This document shows positions 34,576 to 48,385 of a DNA stretch of 60,000 bases, one piece after another. The notes beneath the pieces are model-generated. The model was not told the DNA's origin and ran no database searches. It saw only the letters and a list, made by a program, of their open reading frames with translations. The stretch lies in the NCBI RefSeq assembly GCF_964204645.1, contig NC_134029.1:3297001-3357000 (forward strand), in the 5' to 3' direction. Each line of letters starts with the position of its first letter. Position 1 is the first letter of the stretch. Source of the stretch: Tubulanus polymorphus. Taxonomy: Eukaryota; Nemertea; Palaeonemertea; Tubulaniformes; Tubulanidae. Position numbers and translations under genes: made by a program.

Positions 34576-36775
34576 GCCAACCTAAAATTGAGGACCATCA
34601 TCGTATAAATAAAAGAGAAACGTACCTGGAAACGTAGCCAAACATAATTCTTTATCTTTTTCATAGCTATTTCCGACGAAAGAACGAACGCAAGATCCGA
34701 TCCTAACCGAGCAGAAGCTGTATCGTCAAAAAGCTCCGAACCGGTAAAAAGCTATATCAGTAACTGCTAGGGACGGACCCTCAACATTTGCAAGAAGGCA
34801 ATTTTCTCCTTTTTGATGGAGTTATGCGTTCGTATTTCTGCCGCTAAATCGGCCAGAAATTCACACTGAGTAAACAGACAGACGCGAAGTAAATTCATCT
34901 TAAGCAAATGAAAAACTATCCCCTGTACACTAGTAAATGTTAAGTATAACATTAGGAAATAGATCTGCCAAAATTAATCTACGTATATATTGTTAGAGTG
35001 TTGTAGTGCGGGGTAAGAGGGTATCGGTTTTCTTTTGACGACACTTGACTTGCTTACTAACAACTAGGAAATGATGGCGCCGATATTTACCGATAAAGAT
35101 GCCGGACCGACTTACGCAGTTGATTGCGTGAATAGAATCGGTTTCGAGCCACTGTCATCATTAGCGAAAAAACGTGCAAAGACAAAGACAGTTGCCTATT
35201 ATTCACCGAGCAAATTCAAATGCAGTAAGGAGTTCCAATAGTTTCCGCGTTGTCAGTTAACCCGATTTGGACCCTCCTTTCTATCAGGCTTATGTGTAAT
35301 CATTTAACATATCTATGGCTTACATTTTAGTTTCAGCCGTCCTACGAAAGCTAACTCTGAACTGTAGAACCTGAACTAGATTCCTGTCATCTCTTCTTTC
35401 GGTAAACTGTTTTATCATTCAGACGCAGACACAGTTACAGTCTGTACAACATGCCATCATTAAAGAGATGTCAGAAATATTCACCACAAAGAGCAGAGAC
35501 TAAACTTCATAAGATGAGCATTGAATATCTGAAATATTTCTGAACGGCAATAACATTCTTGTCAATAGACAATCAAAACTGATTGATCACCGATCGATTT
35601 GGATCGCGAATTGAGATTCTAGAATAACAGTTGATGCGTCGACGATCGCGGTAAGAGCTACGTCTGAAATACCACAAATTCCGAGAAGACTCCACGAAAC
35701 TCAGTCATTTGTAAATTCCCGAATTTCAGTAAGAGTCCCGAATTTAACCAGCGTCTCATACACAATACCGGAACATTAGCTCAAAACCAACTGTAAACGA
35801 TTTAACAATTTATTCTGACAGTTTTCAAAGTTTTCGAAATCAACGATAAGTGGTACAATCATCAACTGTGGGTTTTGCTCATTAACTCTGGAATACTGAG
35901 ATTGATATCACTCTAGTACCAGTAGCTGCCGCTGCTGCTGCTGTAATAAGGATGATAAAAGCTTTAACCACAATACCGGTACCTCACCTGCAGGGGTAAT
36001 ACACGTCTGAAACGAAAAACTGCTAAGTTTAGATGAAAAAGACACGAGATGAACCCTAACTTTCCCACAGGCGAGTCGAAGGAGTGAAGTTGATGACGAT
36101 ACCGGCTCGACGAGACGGGGGAAGGTACCGAGCGTTCTCGAAAGATGAAAGAAATTGAAATGAGTTTTCCGTTAGAAATCGTACCAAATCAGTTCGCGTC
36201 ATACTCGACAACGATGAAAAATTGCACGCAGCACAAAATTACACATACATCCTTCAGTCTAACTTGAAAGAATCCTTTAAAGTTTTATGTTTAGTGACTC
36301 GAGGTGCAGTTTTTATGCACAATATGCAACTAAGGAGCAATTGCGCAATGTCGAGTGTAGATTCGAAGAAATTATTGGAAAATTAGACACTGGTAAAACC
36401 TAATAAGAGGGACGTGTCCCAAAAACAAGAAATGAACTGAATCAATTGAAGTGCGTAGCAGCAATTACATGAACAATCGTTAAGCATCTGCTACGAAATG
36501 GAAATCTCTTTCAATTTTATTGTCAGCGCTCGTCGTCAGTGTCGCCCAATAATGCCGGATAGATTGTGTTCAGTAGTGGTCGTTTAACTAAACGAACTCA
36601 CTCGAAAATCCCGTCATAAAATCGCTCAAAGCTCGATCCAATCAAAACGAATGTTTGTTTCGCATTTTTCAGTTAATTGGATCATTAACATTGGAGTTTA
36701 TGATGAAACCGTTGTGACCGCCAGCCCCGCGTGCTTGTACCGATTAAGAAGTGACAGTGAAATAAAGTGCACGCA

Positions 36776-36957
36776 CCAGTCGCGATTTTTTTCAGTCGCG
36801 AAATTTGGCCCATACCTAATTAGAAATCACCTTGATATGTCAAACCATTCACTTGATACTGAATGATGCTTGAACAAAGTGAAGTGAGTCATTCCTAATA
36901 CCAGTAAACATTCACGACCAGCTGGCCCGGGCCTGACTACCGGAAATCTTTAACTTT
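36776..36957. mobile_element. MITE family 2, partial copy
   Basis: CCAGTCGCGATTTTTTTC, GGCCCATACCTAATTAG, CAAACCATTCACTTGATACT and AAGTGAGTCATTCCTAATAC match the 12.9-kb copy in order. Confidence 0.5.
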
Positions 36958-37817
36958 AGTAGCATTCACCAAAATTGAGAGTGATTTGATATCAAAAACA
37001 GTAGTTTAATTGAAATTGATCAAGAAATTATTCAGATTTTTTGGAGTATTTTGATATTTTTGGGAGCAGTTGAGCTCTTAAAAGAGTAGAAACTACTCTG
37101 AAATAGTAGTGATAGTCAGTTCTGAAACATAGATAGCGTGCTAACCAGTAGACCTATAGAACTATAGTCCATTTGGGTCGGTGGTTATAGAACTTTATGC
37201 CATCTTTGCGTAACATCAGTGCGTGTGGCTGCTTGATTCCCCCATTTTTTTCATTTGCTTCTTTGGGTTCATTGGATTTTCACGCGCGATTCTCTCTGAA
37301 AAACCGCAGGAAACGTAATCAAAATAGCGACGAGCCGGTTGCCGCCTGTTCCCGACAGGGATAACTACGAGGTTTGTTTGTGACATCAAAAAATTGATAT
37401 TCAATATATCAATCAAAAATTGTTATTAGAATTCCCAACGGCTGACAGGCAATCCATCAATACAAAGAGATGACCATAACTAGATAAACATTCCTGTCTC
37501 CATGTGAGTGTGTATACATGGTACAGCAGAGCTATATGATTAATTTAACATTACGTACCCCCTGGGTACTGTAAATTTAGGATTTCTGGCAATTTCCGGT
37601 GGTGATACTTCATTCAACGCCATCTATATGGCTAGTCTATAAATCAAACTACAAATAGCATAACACGGACAATGTATGAATTCATACCATAGTGTATACA
37701 CCAAACTATATGGTATGGCGTAGTGTACCATGCTTTACAACAACAAACATCCATGCCATCTTGTATGCTAAACATTGTACCTTATACCATACATGTCATA
37801 CACCAAAACATTTCTTA

Positions 37818-38108
37818 TACCCTGGTACACTGCATATTATATGGTACCCTGGTGCACTGCATATTACATGGTACCCTGGTGCACTGCATATTTTATGGTA
37901 CCCTGGTGCACTGCATATTTTATGGTACCCTGGTACACTGCATATTACATGGTACCCTGGTACACTGCATATTACATGGTACCCTGGTGCACTGCATATT
38001 ATATGGTACCCTGGTACACTGCATATTACATGATACCCTGGTACACTGCATATTACATGGTACCCTGGTACATTGTATATTACACGATACCCTGGTACAC
38101 TGCACATG
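37818..38108. repeat. 27-bp minisatellite, 10.8 copies
   Basis: Ten full units of TACCCTGGTRCACTGCATAT plus TAYATGG and a partial eleventh. Variation is confined to a few positions (R = A/G, and the TATA/CATG/TTAT segment). Degenerate relatives precede it from about 37690. Because 27 is a multiple of 3 and the unit has no stop in most frames, long repetitive frames exist on both strands; the longest is 37723-38334 (+), 203 codons. Nothing shows that these are translated. Confidence 0.97.
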
Positions 38109-38754
38109 TTCAAAGAAAGTATCCCCGCCTCGACTTATTCTTAGAAATGTCTCATATTCTGTCTCAACTATGAATTATTCTGTTTTATCCGTCGTCGATG
38201 ACGCGATGTACTCAATAAATGATTCATACGGAACAAATGCACATAAAACCAATACTTGTAGACTACGACAGAAACGTGAACAGTTTCCAAGAAATACAAT
38301 ATTCTCACCATTGTTTTCATTGTCGACGAAATAAATGTGTTTGAATCGATGTATATGAATTGTTCTAAATGAATTATTGCCGTGTAAATCGGAAAACAAA
38401 CTGTAAAACTGTATAACGTAATTCAATATCAAGCCCTGAAGCGTGTTTTGACATTTTAAATGCGGACCAAAATGTTATTTCATTATTTCAGAGGAAAACG
38501 CTTTAGCTCGATCGATACCCAGACACAAAGGAATGATATAGAAAATGTTTTAGAAGTAGATACGTTCGTTTAATGTTATGCAGACAAATATAGATACAAC
38601 TTTGAACCTAAATGACATTTCATGTAGTATTCCTCACCCTTTCATAGTTTAGTCATAAATCATTCGCTCACTAATTCAATATAGTTTGCAATTAACGCAT
38701 CATTTATATCATATATAAATAACAGTGTGATATCCAATTAAATCATACGCAATA

Positions 38755-38812
38755 TGCCTGAAGAGGGGAAATGTGGCCACTGAAACCGGTTGCAGCAATA
38801 AACTTATCTACT
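38755..38812 (+). mobile_element. Possible retroelement 3' tail remnant
   Basis: CCTGAAGAGGGGAAATGTGG, then CCACTGAAACCGGTTGCAGC and AATAAA. It has the same CTGAAGA...GAAAC...AATAAA plan as Penelope-like or other invertebrate retroposon tails. The CTGAAGA/GAAAC pair resembles a degraded hammerhead core but lacks the exact CTGATGA. Confidence 0.3.
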
Positions 38813-39360
38813 CATTCGAAAAATGACATTTTTTTTTACTGTTTTCGCTTCTATGGATTATTTTCAACTATCTGCGCTCTCGATACTCAAGATCTCCGTC
38901 CTAAAGAGTTGCAACTTCCATCAAAATGAGTTTCTATTCTATATACGTTTTCAGTTGGTTGTACTGTATCCCTAATCGCCAATACCATGACAACCGTCTG
39001 TGTATTAATACAAAATTGAGTGTAGTTAATACGACGGATTACTAAATGAAAGAAACTATTTATAGTAGACTACGATTTTTATACATCGTCGTTATTGTAG
39101 CCGTATTCATTTCTAGGAAGTGGAACCAATGCGATAGAGACGGTGAATAATTGCTTCTTTTCTTGAAGGATTAGCGAAACACTACACGTAGTGGTTAACT
39201 ATCCCCCATTCTGTATAAAACCATTAACGGTGAGGCAAGCGGAAAGAGATCTACTGGACCTGTGTTATCACCCTAGGAAAATAAGTTACACAAAACAATA
39301 TAGATTTATTACAGACCCACTTTGAATGAAACTTCATTGATAAGACCAGTAAAATAACCC

Positions 39361-39580
39361 ATGCTGCAGAAAAGAACCGAATATCGCTGCTTTGCAGCTA
39401 TATTTATTCTTGGAATTAATTCAATTGGTCTTGAAATTATTTACTGAAATCAATGAACGATTTTGATGAAACATTGTGCGAAAGACTGGTATACAGGATA
39501 CAGGATACAAGGGTACAGGATACATTACCTAGGCTGCAGAACAGAACCTACTATGGCTGCTTTGCAGCTATATTTACTCC
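39361..39580. repeat. Two copies of a short dispersed repeat
   Basis: CTGCAGAAAAGAACCGAATA..GCTGCTTTGCAGCTATATTTA at 39364 recurs at about 39534 with few changes. A reverse copy of its core sits at 14028-14055. Confidence 0.6.
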
Positions 39581-40091
39581 TGCAAGCAATTAATATACCT
39601 TTGGGGACCATTCAATAACCAGAGCATAGAGAAATCACCTGTTCTGCAACTCGGTCATCACGGCTTGTCCTGAATATAGTGGACGGTCATAAACGAACTC
39701 CAAAATGTTACCAGTGAGCAGCAGAATCGAGATTATCGAGATCAAAGATTCATGAGATCAAGAGGCTTGCACGCATTGAGGGCAAGATCAGACATCACCG
39801 CATTCTAATGGACGACCTGATCATAGGTCACGTCCACACACCCAATCAACTAACACAGCATCTCACTGAGCTCAGTGACTAAATAAAGCGGATGTTCAAT
39901 TTGAATTTGCGTCATCTGAATCCATTTAAATATGGGTGATTAGGTTGAATATATGCAATTATCATTAGTGACGAACAAACTTTAGTTCAGATTACTCAGG
40001 CGTAGTGGATGTCTGAATATAGGAAATAAACATACTCTAAAAAACTTGTGTTTTAAGGTCTCCTAGTTAATGGAAGCTTGAAAACAGATAT

Positions 40092-40220
40092 AAGCCACGT
40101 TCACACTATCAATAGTTAGTCCGTTTCAATTTGGCCTCTACCTGGAATGGACTGATTTAGAACAAACTTTTTGCTTCTGAATTGCAACGGGCCAAATTCA
40201 AAACGTTCTTACTAATCTAT
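40092..40220. mobile_element. MITE family 1, partial copy
   Basis: AGCCACGTTCACACTAT left end, AGTCCGTTTCAATTTGGCC and TGGACTGATTTAGAACAAAC. Other fragments of the family: 46199-46275 and 47890-47965. Confidence 0.45.
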
Positions 40221-42099
40221 TGAAAATGGCTCAAATCGGATAGAAACTGACATATTATACGAAAAATCTATATTATTGTCTTTCAAATCACCAGTCCATC
40301 CCTTAAACGAGCCCATCCCTCGAACATACAAAATCCTGATGCTGAATTGCAAGTAGTCATTAATTATGTATAAGGCAAATCTATGCTATTGACAAAACTT
40401 CAAAACACAGACAACAAGAACATCATCGTGTCTAACTGTGAGCAGATCGTCTTACACGTATACACTTTTATTAGATACAAACGACGATTACAAAAAATGT
40501 ATTATTCATGAAAAAAGAGAATATATGAGAAGAATCTACAGACTTCAATTTCGACCTTATTGTCATTCTTAACTCCTTCTCGATGATGCAGTGTCTTATG
40601 AGAGCCGCGAGTATAAAAAACGACTTATTTCTCTCGATGTTTCATCGGTGATACTTTTTCCGAATTAAAGATGCATACGGATTACGTTTGATTTTCGACA
40701 GCGGTGTGAATGAAATAAAGTGAAGTAGATGCCGCCGAGGGCTGCACTTTACAGCAACGTATCATTCGAAATGCCATTCACGATGAGCTTTACCACTACG
40801 GCATTTCATTTCATCAGAATCCAGCTTTCTACGACTATTCTTCGCAAATTCATCCGCGCTTAAAAATACACCTCCTGGCGAAGCAGGTAATTTACAGTCC
40901 GAAGCTATGAAACAAATTGCTAGAATCAAATGGCTTCTGAAACTGGTTCCCTGGACAACTAATCGATATCGGCATCTTCTAAATGAGTACTTATAAATCT
41001 ATTTTCCAACTGAAACCTTCGATTTTGTCTTGTTAGAACATCTTCTGAGGTGTCACAAGAATCATTTCGTCGGCCCAACCAAATTCCGGTTGTGAATAAT
41101 GCTTGTAATCGCGATTTTGGTTGCACATGTTACTATTTCTGATTTATAGGAGAGGAAAATCAATCAACCCTAAATATAAACACCGTCTACCTATCAAACA
41201 CTTAACACAAACCATCAAAAACCAAAGACGACTTTCAAATCGGTGAAGAGAAATCTCGAAATAAAGTATAATTTTCCTATTAGATCTCTGTGATGTTGTG
41301 TCTACCATAGTTGAGCGAATGACGATCATTATTTCTGCAAATCGATTTGTGTGATAACTATTTATACCCGAAATCAAAATGATATATACAAGATACACGT
41401 ATGTCCTGAAGGTTGCGATCGAAAATATCTAAAATAGTATAAACATACCTTATATATTAGGTGTAAAAACTTTTAATCTATACAAATGACATTGACACTC
41501 CCAACATTCAAATGGCAGTTTCTGTTGACTTCAAGACATTTCTGTTAATATCATATCCTACTCAGGCAAAATCCTAGTTCTATTCATAAACCTATCCTAC
41601 CGTAGACGTGATTAAAAAAAATTTGGTGCTTTGCTGATTAAGATGAGCCCAAACGCTTGGGCAAAGTAACGAATAACTAATAACTATTTTCTAGGGAGGT
41701 GCAAGCACTCGCAATGATCGAATAGATAAAAAAAAACTAGGTGAAGTAATTGTCAACTGTTAGCAATGAAACTCTATGAAAAACTTATGAGAATTATTAT
41801 ATACACACACATTTAGGTCGGATTCGTGATTTAATAGAAACATAATTTCAATCCTTTAAAACAATATTCAACTATAATCGAAATGAAAATGGAAATGCAA
41901 TCAAACCTGGTTTGATCATCGTCATCATAACCGATTGAATAAATCCCGTCAAACGGATATAACTAAATATTTTGCCGTTTAAAAAACTAGTTATAATTAG
42001 GATCCGTCTGGAATTGCGAAGATATATTCATCATCAACATCATCGTCGTTATCATCTTGCGCGCTATAGTTGTAAATATATCCATGGTAACAATGAAAC

Positions 42100-42400
42100 T
42101 GCAGTAGTAGCTGTTCTCTGACAGTATACACGCACGGCAGCACGCAGGCTTATTACGTATCGTGACGACATGTCGTAGTCGCGGCAGCGGCTGTGATGAT
42201 GAGGACGTCTGTCTGTCCTGCGCGTTTCTTTCTATCGTTCTCTCTCTCATTCCTCACCCGCAAAACGCCGGCTCATTACTGCAGATTGAGCCTAATTGGA
42301 AAGTCGGCCGCAGCGGCTGTTTCCCGTAATCAGTGCAGCATGCCACTCGGTCATCAATAACTCTCACTCAGTTCGAGAGCGCCGCGTCAATGACAAGAAA
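42100..42400. promoter_or_regulatory. CpG-rich intronic block
   Basis: Dense CG (GTCGCGGCAGCGGCTG, CGCAAAACGCCGG, AAGTCGGCCGCAGCGGCTG) with the word GCAGCGGCTG twice about 130 bp apart. Non-coding as far as seen; possible enhancer. Confidence 0.25.
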
Positions 42401-42475
42401 ATCTATAATTCAATTCATATTTCTAGAATATCCTGACAAAAATCTTGACCTGAAAGGCTAAAGCGTGGTCATAGC

Positions 42476-42620
42476 AGGGCCTGAGCACCGTGGGAACATA
42501 GCTGGAACAGGGTCTGGAGCAAGGCTTGAGCAAGGCTGGAGTAGGGTCTGGGGCATGGCCTGTGTATGGCAAGAGCGTAACTGGAGCATGGCTGGAGCAT
42601 GGCTGGAGTATGGCTGTGAA
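42476..42620. repeat. Degenerate GGAGCATGGCT tandem repeat
   Basis: Short diverged units such as CTGGAGCATGGCTGGAGCAT. A similar low-complexity GGTATGG run is at 43070-43155. Frames across them are artefacts. Confidence 0.7.
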
Positions 42621-44515
42621 CAGATCGTTGAGAGAATACTGAAAGATGACATTTTTCTCATCAATTCCACCAAACTTTTATTGGCAGCAAAATGTAGAAA
42701 GCCATCCTAATTTCAGTCGAATGTCATATTAACAATTTCTAAAGAGTCTATGAAAATTGAAAACTTGTCAAGTTAAACATTTAATATGAACAGTGAAGGC
42801 TGTCTAGACACCATCGATCAGGGCTAATAGATAAAATGTGTTGAAACCAGAAACCAAAATCGTTGCCCATCGAGAAGATAGTTACTAATATAACACATTG
42901 TATGAATGTGAAAACACTATATCATCAAAGCATATAACATATTTCTAGTGTTTGGTCAATATTCTGATAGAGAACTGAACCCGAGTCAGTATCGTTTTAT
43001 ATCATATCCAAGAAGAAAATCCACTGATATGTGCATTCTGTGAACCTGAAGTGGTAGAGCAATGGTATAGAATGGCATATTGTTTCCTTGGTATGGATGG
43101 TTTGATTTGGTATAGTATAGTGGTACTGTGGGATGGTGTACCGTGGTATGGTAAAGGGCATTAACACTAGTCCCACTAGTCTTTATGCATTTTTGACCTC
43201 AGAGTTGTAATCGAATTCATAAAAATCGTCGCCTGGTGGTAAAAACCAGCCTCAATAACACTTGTATGTAATGCTAGTTTTACAGATCCGATGAATCAAT
43301 TTTATTCAATCTTGGAACAAGATTGAAGGCGGTAGTGCAACCGGGGTCCCTACAGAGTACCAATCATAACATTGGAATCAATGTAATGTGTCAGTTACAA
43401 TCCATCAAGTGAAAAGCATTTCCCCGCGTGCTGTTGAATACATAATAAATTAACATCTTATTCGAAACCGAGTCTTCGCTGCGTTTTTTTTTTTTCATCA
43501 TGGAAATTCTCGTGATGCCGCACACCGCGATGATCTCCGCTGTGGTTTCATCATGAATTATTCAATTATCTGAAATGTGCCATTCTTAATTGATACGGAG
43601 AAATATATGCGCAGAATCAAATTTCCAAGTATCTAAACGTAACAGTAAATGGAAGCATTCTGTGCTTTGCAAGGCAGTTATTTCAAAAGACAATAACAGG
43701 ACTTCCAACCGGAGAAAAGCGCTGTCAGTAACGATCAGAATTTCATTGAAACATGAAAGAAAATGTTCAAATTAATCAGAAATCAAGGGTAAGACCCTCT
43801 GTAACATCTTTGACGTTCTGTATGCATAAAACAATTTCAATCAGTCTTTCTCTGGACAAAATAGAAAACCAAATACTGAAAATCAGGAACAGTTGGCAGC
43901 TCTACAATTTTGTTACTGATATTTGGTAATCATGAAATAAGCCAAGACTGGTTTTAATGACAGGAATGATTTAGATATTTTTGTTTTTTGCATGTTTCTC
44001 GTGGGTTCAGGATTTAACTGATGGGCTGCAGTAGCCACGCGCTGATAAATGGGCTATTTAGGAAACATTTATGAGCACTGGTGCCACGGAGTAAATTGCT
44101 AGATGCTACATTTCCAACAGCCACAAACTAGTTTAGTGATTGCCAAACCTACGCATTCAATTGTCACCAATTCACCCCAATTTCATAGTCGGTAGGCATT
44201 TTTGTATGATATGTGAGGTAAGCGTAACAAACCAAGCTCCTAAATAATACCAATTTTCTGTTGAAGCGTAGCAAACGTGGAAACCCAATCAACGCAAGAT
44301 GACTTGGCTATAATTGCTATTCAAACTGCCGTAAAATTACAGCGCTCAACTTTCATAGTTGGCTCTCGTCGAGGCCGTATTTAAAATTAACTAGAATTTG
44401 ACCTGCCTTCATCAGAAAAACTTCAATTATCGCAGGTAATTTTTCGCCATTTTGAACATTTTCAAGCTAGAAATGCATCACCGTGAACTTCTAAGATTGA
44501 TTGAAAATGAACAAT

Positions 44516-44923
44516 TCACGACTTCATGCATTTGAGAATCTTTACCGCGAAGCTAAGCATCAGAAATACAAAAATGAAAGCCCAAAATAATCTAAGCACA
44601 TTTTTGTCGAAAAATCTGATCGAAACTAGTTTAAATAGTCTTATGTTTCTTATGCTGAACTTTTTAACGGTTTCGTCGAGTAAAACTTGGTAAACTGAAG
44701 ATCTTTCAGATATCGCTTCAAAGAACCGATTACTCTCAGGTAGCAGCAACATCTCGATATCGGAATAATCCCAATGAAATATCGAATAAACGTCTAATGT
44801 TACATCATCGTTCCCTAATTTTACGCGTATTCCATATGGAAATACCAAAAGAGAAAGAACGGCAACGAAGTATCCATAACTGTAGCGGAAAATCCGTCTG
44901 TCAATGGTAGGTCCAGTCAAGCG
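44516..44923 (-). CDS. Unrecognised open frame with two membrane segments, possible nested gene or pseudogene
   Basis: 134 codons follow a TGA at 44926-44924, with no ATG near the start (first Met well inside), and end TGA at 44518-44516. Hydrophobic segments are SYGYFVAVLSLLVFPYGI near the N-terminus and LFWAFIFVFLMLSFAVKIL near the C-terminus, with about 70 hydrophilic residues between. Directly upstream, in another frame, 45078-44917 encodes an Asn/Tyr-rich stretch with sequons (NASGSDYYMY, NDNYSSV), like an extracellular N-terminus. The two overlap by a few bases, so a single gene would need a frameshift or splice. No family recognised. Chance or a decayed gene remain possible. Confidence 0.25.
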   Translation of the reverse strand, partial: RLTGPTIDRRIFRYSYGYFVAVLSLLVFPYGIRVKLGNDDVTLDVYSIFHWDYSDIEMLLLPESNRFFEAISERSSVYQVLLDETVKKFSIRNIRLFKLVSIRFFDKNVLRLFWAFIFVFLMLSFAVKILKCMKS

Positions 44924-47578
44924 TCATTGTTCACAGATGAGTAGTTGTCATTTCGATGATAGAAATTGTCGTAAGAGGAAATGTACATGTAGTAATCAGA
45001 ACCGGAGGCATTCGACGAACGACGCGTACAACTCGGTCTGATTGTTATTTCAAAAAACACCGAGCGATGATTTTTATTCTAACCCGTAACGATGACTAGC
45101 CTCGAGCTGGCTTCGGTTCCGCGTCAGTTTTTACTCGCTACAGACTGTCATTCGCGGATGAAGAACGAAGTTATTGAAAGCTTTTTCGTTTTTTTTTACG
45201 CTCGCCACAAACAACGCTACTGAACAAACATGTAACTAAAAAAAAAACGATCGAGGATCTCGATCAGTTGAAACTTGGAATTAGCAGGTGAATACTTGGA
45301 GGGGTTGATTTTACAGGACATATTATCTTCACCATACGACTCAAGCTTTGAAAGCTTATCAAGATTCATAGCAACTATCAATAATCAAAGCAACAATATT
45401 GAGAAAATTCTTAAAAATCCAAGTTATTCCGGTTTCAAAATGGTGCATAAGAGATGATTATTGTAGATTTCATGATTCCTTTCAACATGTTTTTATTACC
45501 GATGGCAGATTTTTATTACATTGTGACAATTTAAACGTCAGCGCAGAAAGATATATGAACAATTAATTGTACTGTATTCGCAATTGTCAGTTACAATTAC
45601 GCATGTAATCCAACAGCAATATGTCACAGCAACACCAGGACATACAGAGACAGAGATTAATGAACAAATATACAGGAGTAGAAATACAGAAAGTTTGAAG
45701 GCAAATATTCAAATCTGCTTCACTTTATTAAAGTAATCATTCACGGATTCTGTTTTTGTGTTTCTATAATTTCCTATCATAATTCTGACCAATCGATCGA
45801 AATATTGACCTTCCACTATTCGCCCGGCGGACATGACCTCATCTTGAGAACATCTTCACAAATATCTCGGCTCCTTGAAGCATCAACGACCTTCATTCGT
45901 GCGAGTGCCGAGTAATGAACTGAATGACTCGGACCTGAGAAATGTATCCTTAGCTTTACGAAGTTGTCAACGCGATATTGACTAACTTAATGAAGAGAAA
46001 CGTATGTTAAGACGTACGTGAATTAGTACTAAAATGTTTATCGACATGAATTATTGAGGTTTGTCTCATGAATGCACACAGGTAGATATCATATAGATTT
46101 TTATCGTGTAACATCATAAGCAGCCCCTAATTAATAAGTTATCTACCCTCATCCGCTTAGTGTAGTTTATTACATCGGGTGTGGCTATCTACACTCAAGA
46201 GCCGAGTTCACACTACGTTATTTGATACGTTGTTCAATATTTAGTCCGTTCAAATTGGGTATGGACCAAGCATCCACAGTCATTATTGAACAGCCAGGAG
46301 CCTATCCCTCTTATTTCTTCTCAATGCTCGACGATGACAATTTCAATTCGATTAACGAAGGTGATTATTTGTTCGTGATTCTAGTGTGGGTGTGTACGAG
46401 GGGTGATTGTACCCGGGCAGGACGCCATTAACAACTATTGATAATTCAATTATAAACTGAGTTGTTTTCTAACACAGCGATCAGTGATTGCAACGTGACT
46501 GTAATTCCGCAAAGAATTCTATAATTAAATCAATACGTAGCACTCATAATTAAGACGTGCCGTATTTAATCACGATGATGAAGGTGTGTGCGGCGGATTG
46601 CGTGCTGTTAAACTCGTCCTTAAAAATCAACAATCTTCGTCAAAGTTTTTTTTCGTTATCAGGATGAATAGAATGACATTAATCATCCTAATACGTGTCG
46701 TATGATTGACAATGATTAAATCGGTACATAATTGGGACTAAGATTTGTCAATAAATTATCCACTCATCAAGAAGGTCAGCTATACTGAGATTTCAAGGAC
46801 CCAAGTGTGACTCTTGATAGAGTTAAAATTAGTTGATTTTTTGACGCCGTAAAAAACCATTACAAGTTAGTTTTCTTGCTTATGTTTGATCTTGTAATAG
46901 GGATGATCTACCATCTTTCCTCTTGATAGAACAACAGGAATTATACGCCACAATGACCAGCAACTTACACTGATACGACGTCATATATGCGGGATAGCAT
47001 GCGGAATGCATGAAATTGAATCATTTAAACCTCCGAACTCCTGCAGCACATGCCTAGATATAATCTGTTATGTTCTAACTCCCGAGGTCTCATAGTTTCT
47101 TCCGCTAACAAGCAATGCGATACTGTTAGACACAATTAGATAGATTGACAAATGTCCAGAAGCAACCTGACCCGTGCCTATCATTAGGGTCGAGGGTCTG
47201 CGTAGGTGTCTCCGACTACAGCTGATCTCCGAAATAGGAATAGCTGTTAATAACACAGACGAAGCAGGTTATTCAGCCGGTGATAAATATCAATCTGAAG
47301 AAGGAATGAGACAGGCGACATCCGCCTCGTTTGCAACTCTTATCATAGACTGTAATTTCCTGCACCACGCGAGACTTGTTACCGTCACGAGTATTTAAAC
47401 AACGCAGGATGCGACACCAACTCGAGAAACACTCGTTACTAAACAGTTAATGCAAGCGAAACTTCCTTGTCAATCAGATTGACAACAATGAGACTAATCT
47501 ATTATCAAGAAAAAATATGATAAATGTAATAACATTTAAACTTGCTACGCACATATATATTACATTTGAAACAAATCA

Positions 47579-47860
47579 TTAACCCCTTCTGTGTGGTGTA
47601 CAAATCAGTGATGGACTTTCCTAGTACACTGCACCGCGATGTTTTGATGTAATTAGTTTTATCTCTATCGAAAGATGGCAGCACCTGTCTAACATAGTGA
47701 AATATCAGTAACTATCGATACACTTTGCCAAAGTGTAGACGCACCTTAGTGATAAAACCATTATTCAACACACTATATATTTTTAAACTTAATTTTCAAA
47801 GTATCTGCAACACTTTCGGGTACTAATTAGTCAGTAGGTTCCTCTAGAGAGAGTCCAATA
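47579..47860. mobile_element. piggyBac-type MITE, older copy
   Basis: TTAACCCCTTCTGTG left end and interior TTTATCTCTATCGAAAGATGG, GCAGCACCTGTC shared with the element at 33318-33605. The right end is decayed. A third TTAACCCTTTCACGGC terminus lies at 55707. Confidence 0.6.
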
Positions 47861-48385
47861 CACCATGTCTTTTAATTTTTGATTTCAATTCGAATGGGCC
47901 AAATTAGAACAGACTTTCCACTAGCGTGAACGCTTGATCTAAATTTAGAACGTTCTAAATAATGAAGTGCGAAACGCCGCTGATATTCGTTTGAATTTTC
48001 TTTTCTAGCCCTGAAGCGTCTTCGCATAAACAACCCACGCATTCCCGTCCAAAATAATCATCAGTCTCATCTAGCATCGCTGCTGGTTCATTTATTCAAT
48101 TTCTCAGTAGGATTCTGTTTGTTGTAGATATCAACTTCGTTAAGTTTTATACCGAATCCCAACACACAACACACATACATACAATATATCAGTAGTCTGC
48201 TGCAGTGTGACGACCGACAGTAGTCGAAGTGACAAGTTTGAAGTCATGAAGTCTCGCGAGATGAACCTCATGAATCAAAATGCAGACTTACTTCTTTTTT
48301 ACCGAATATACTGAATCATACCCGAACAGTGAGTAAAAACCAGAAAAAAACTTTCCATGATCAGTTTCAGTTAAAAATCCTCATG

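Larger units (their letters stand above)
33964..44515. other. Giant APBA intron, middle segment
   Basis: Apart from the listed repeats, CpG blocks (also 36060-36160 and 40730-40870) and the minisatellite, no exon with paired splice signals was found on either strand. Confidence 0.4.

Noticed and set aside
45275-45457. 60-codon plus-strand frame LELAGEYLEGLILQDILSSP
   Set aside because: Starts right after a stop with no ATG and no convincing acceptor; no family.
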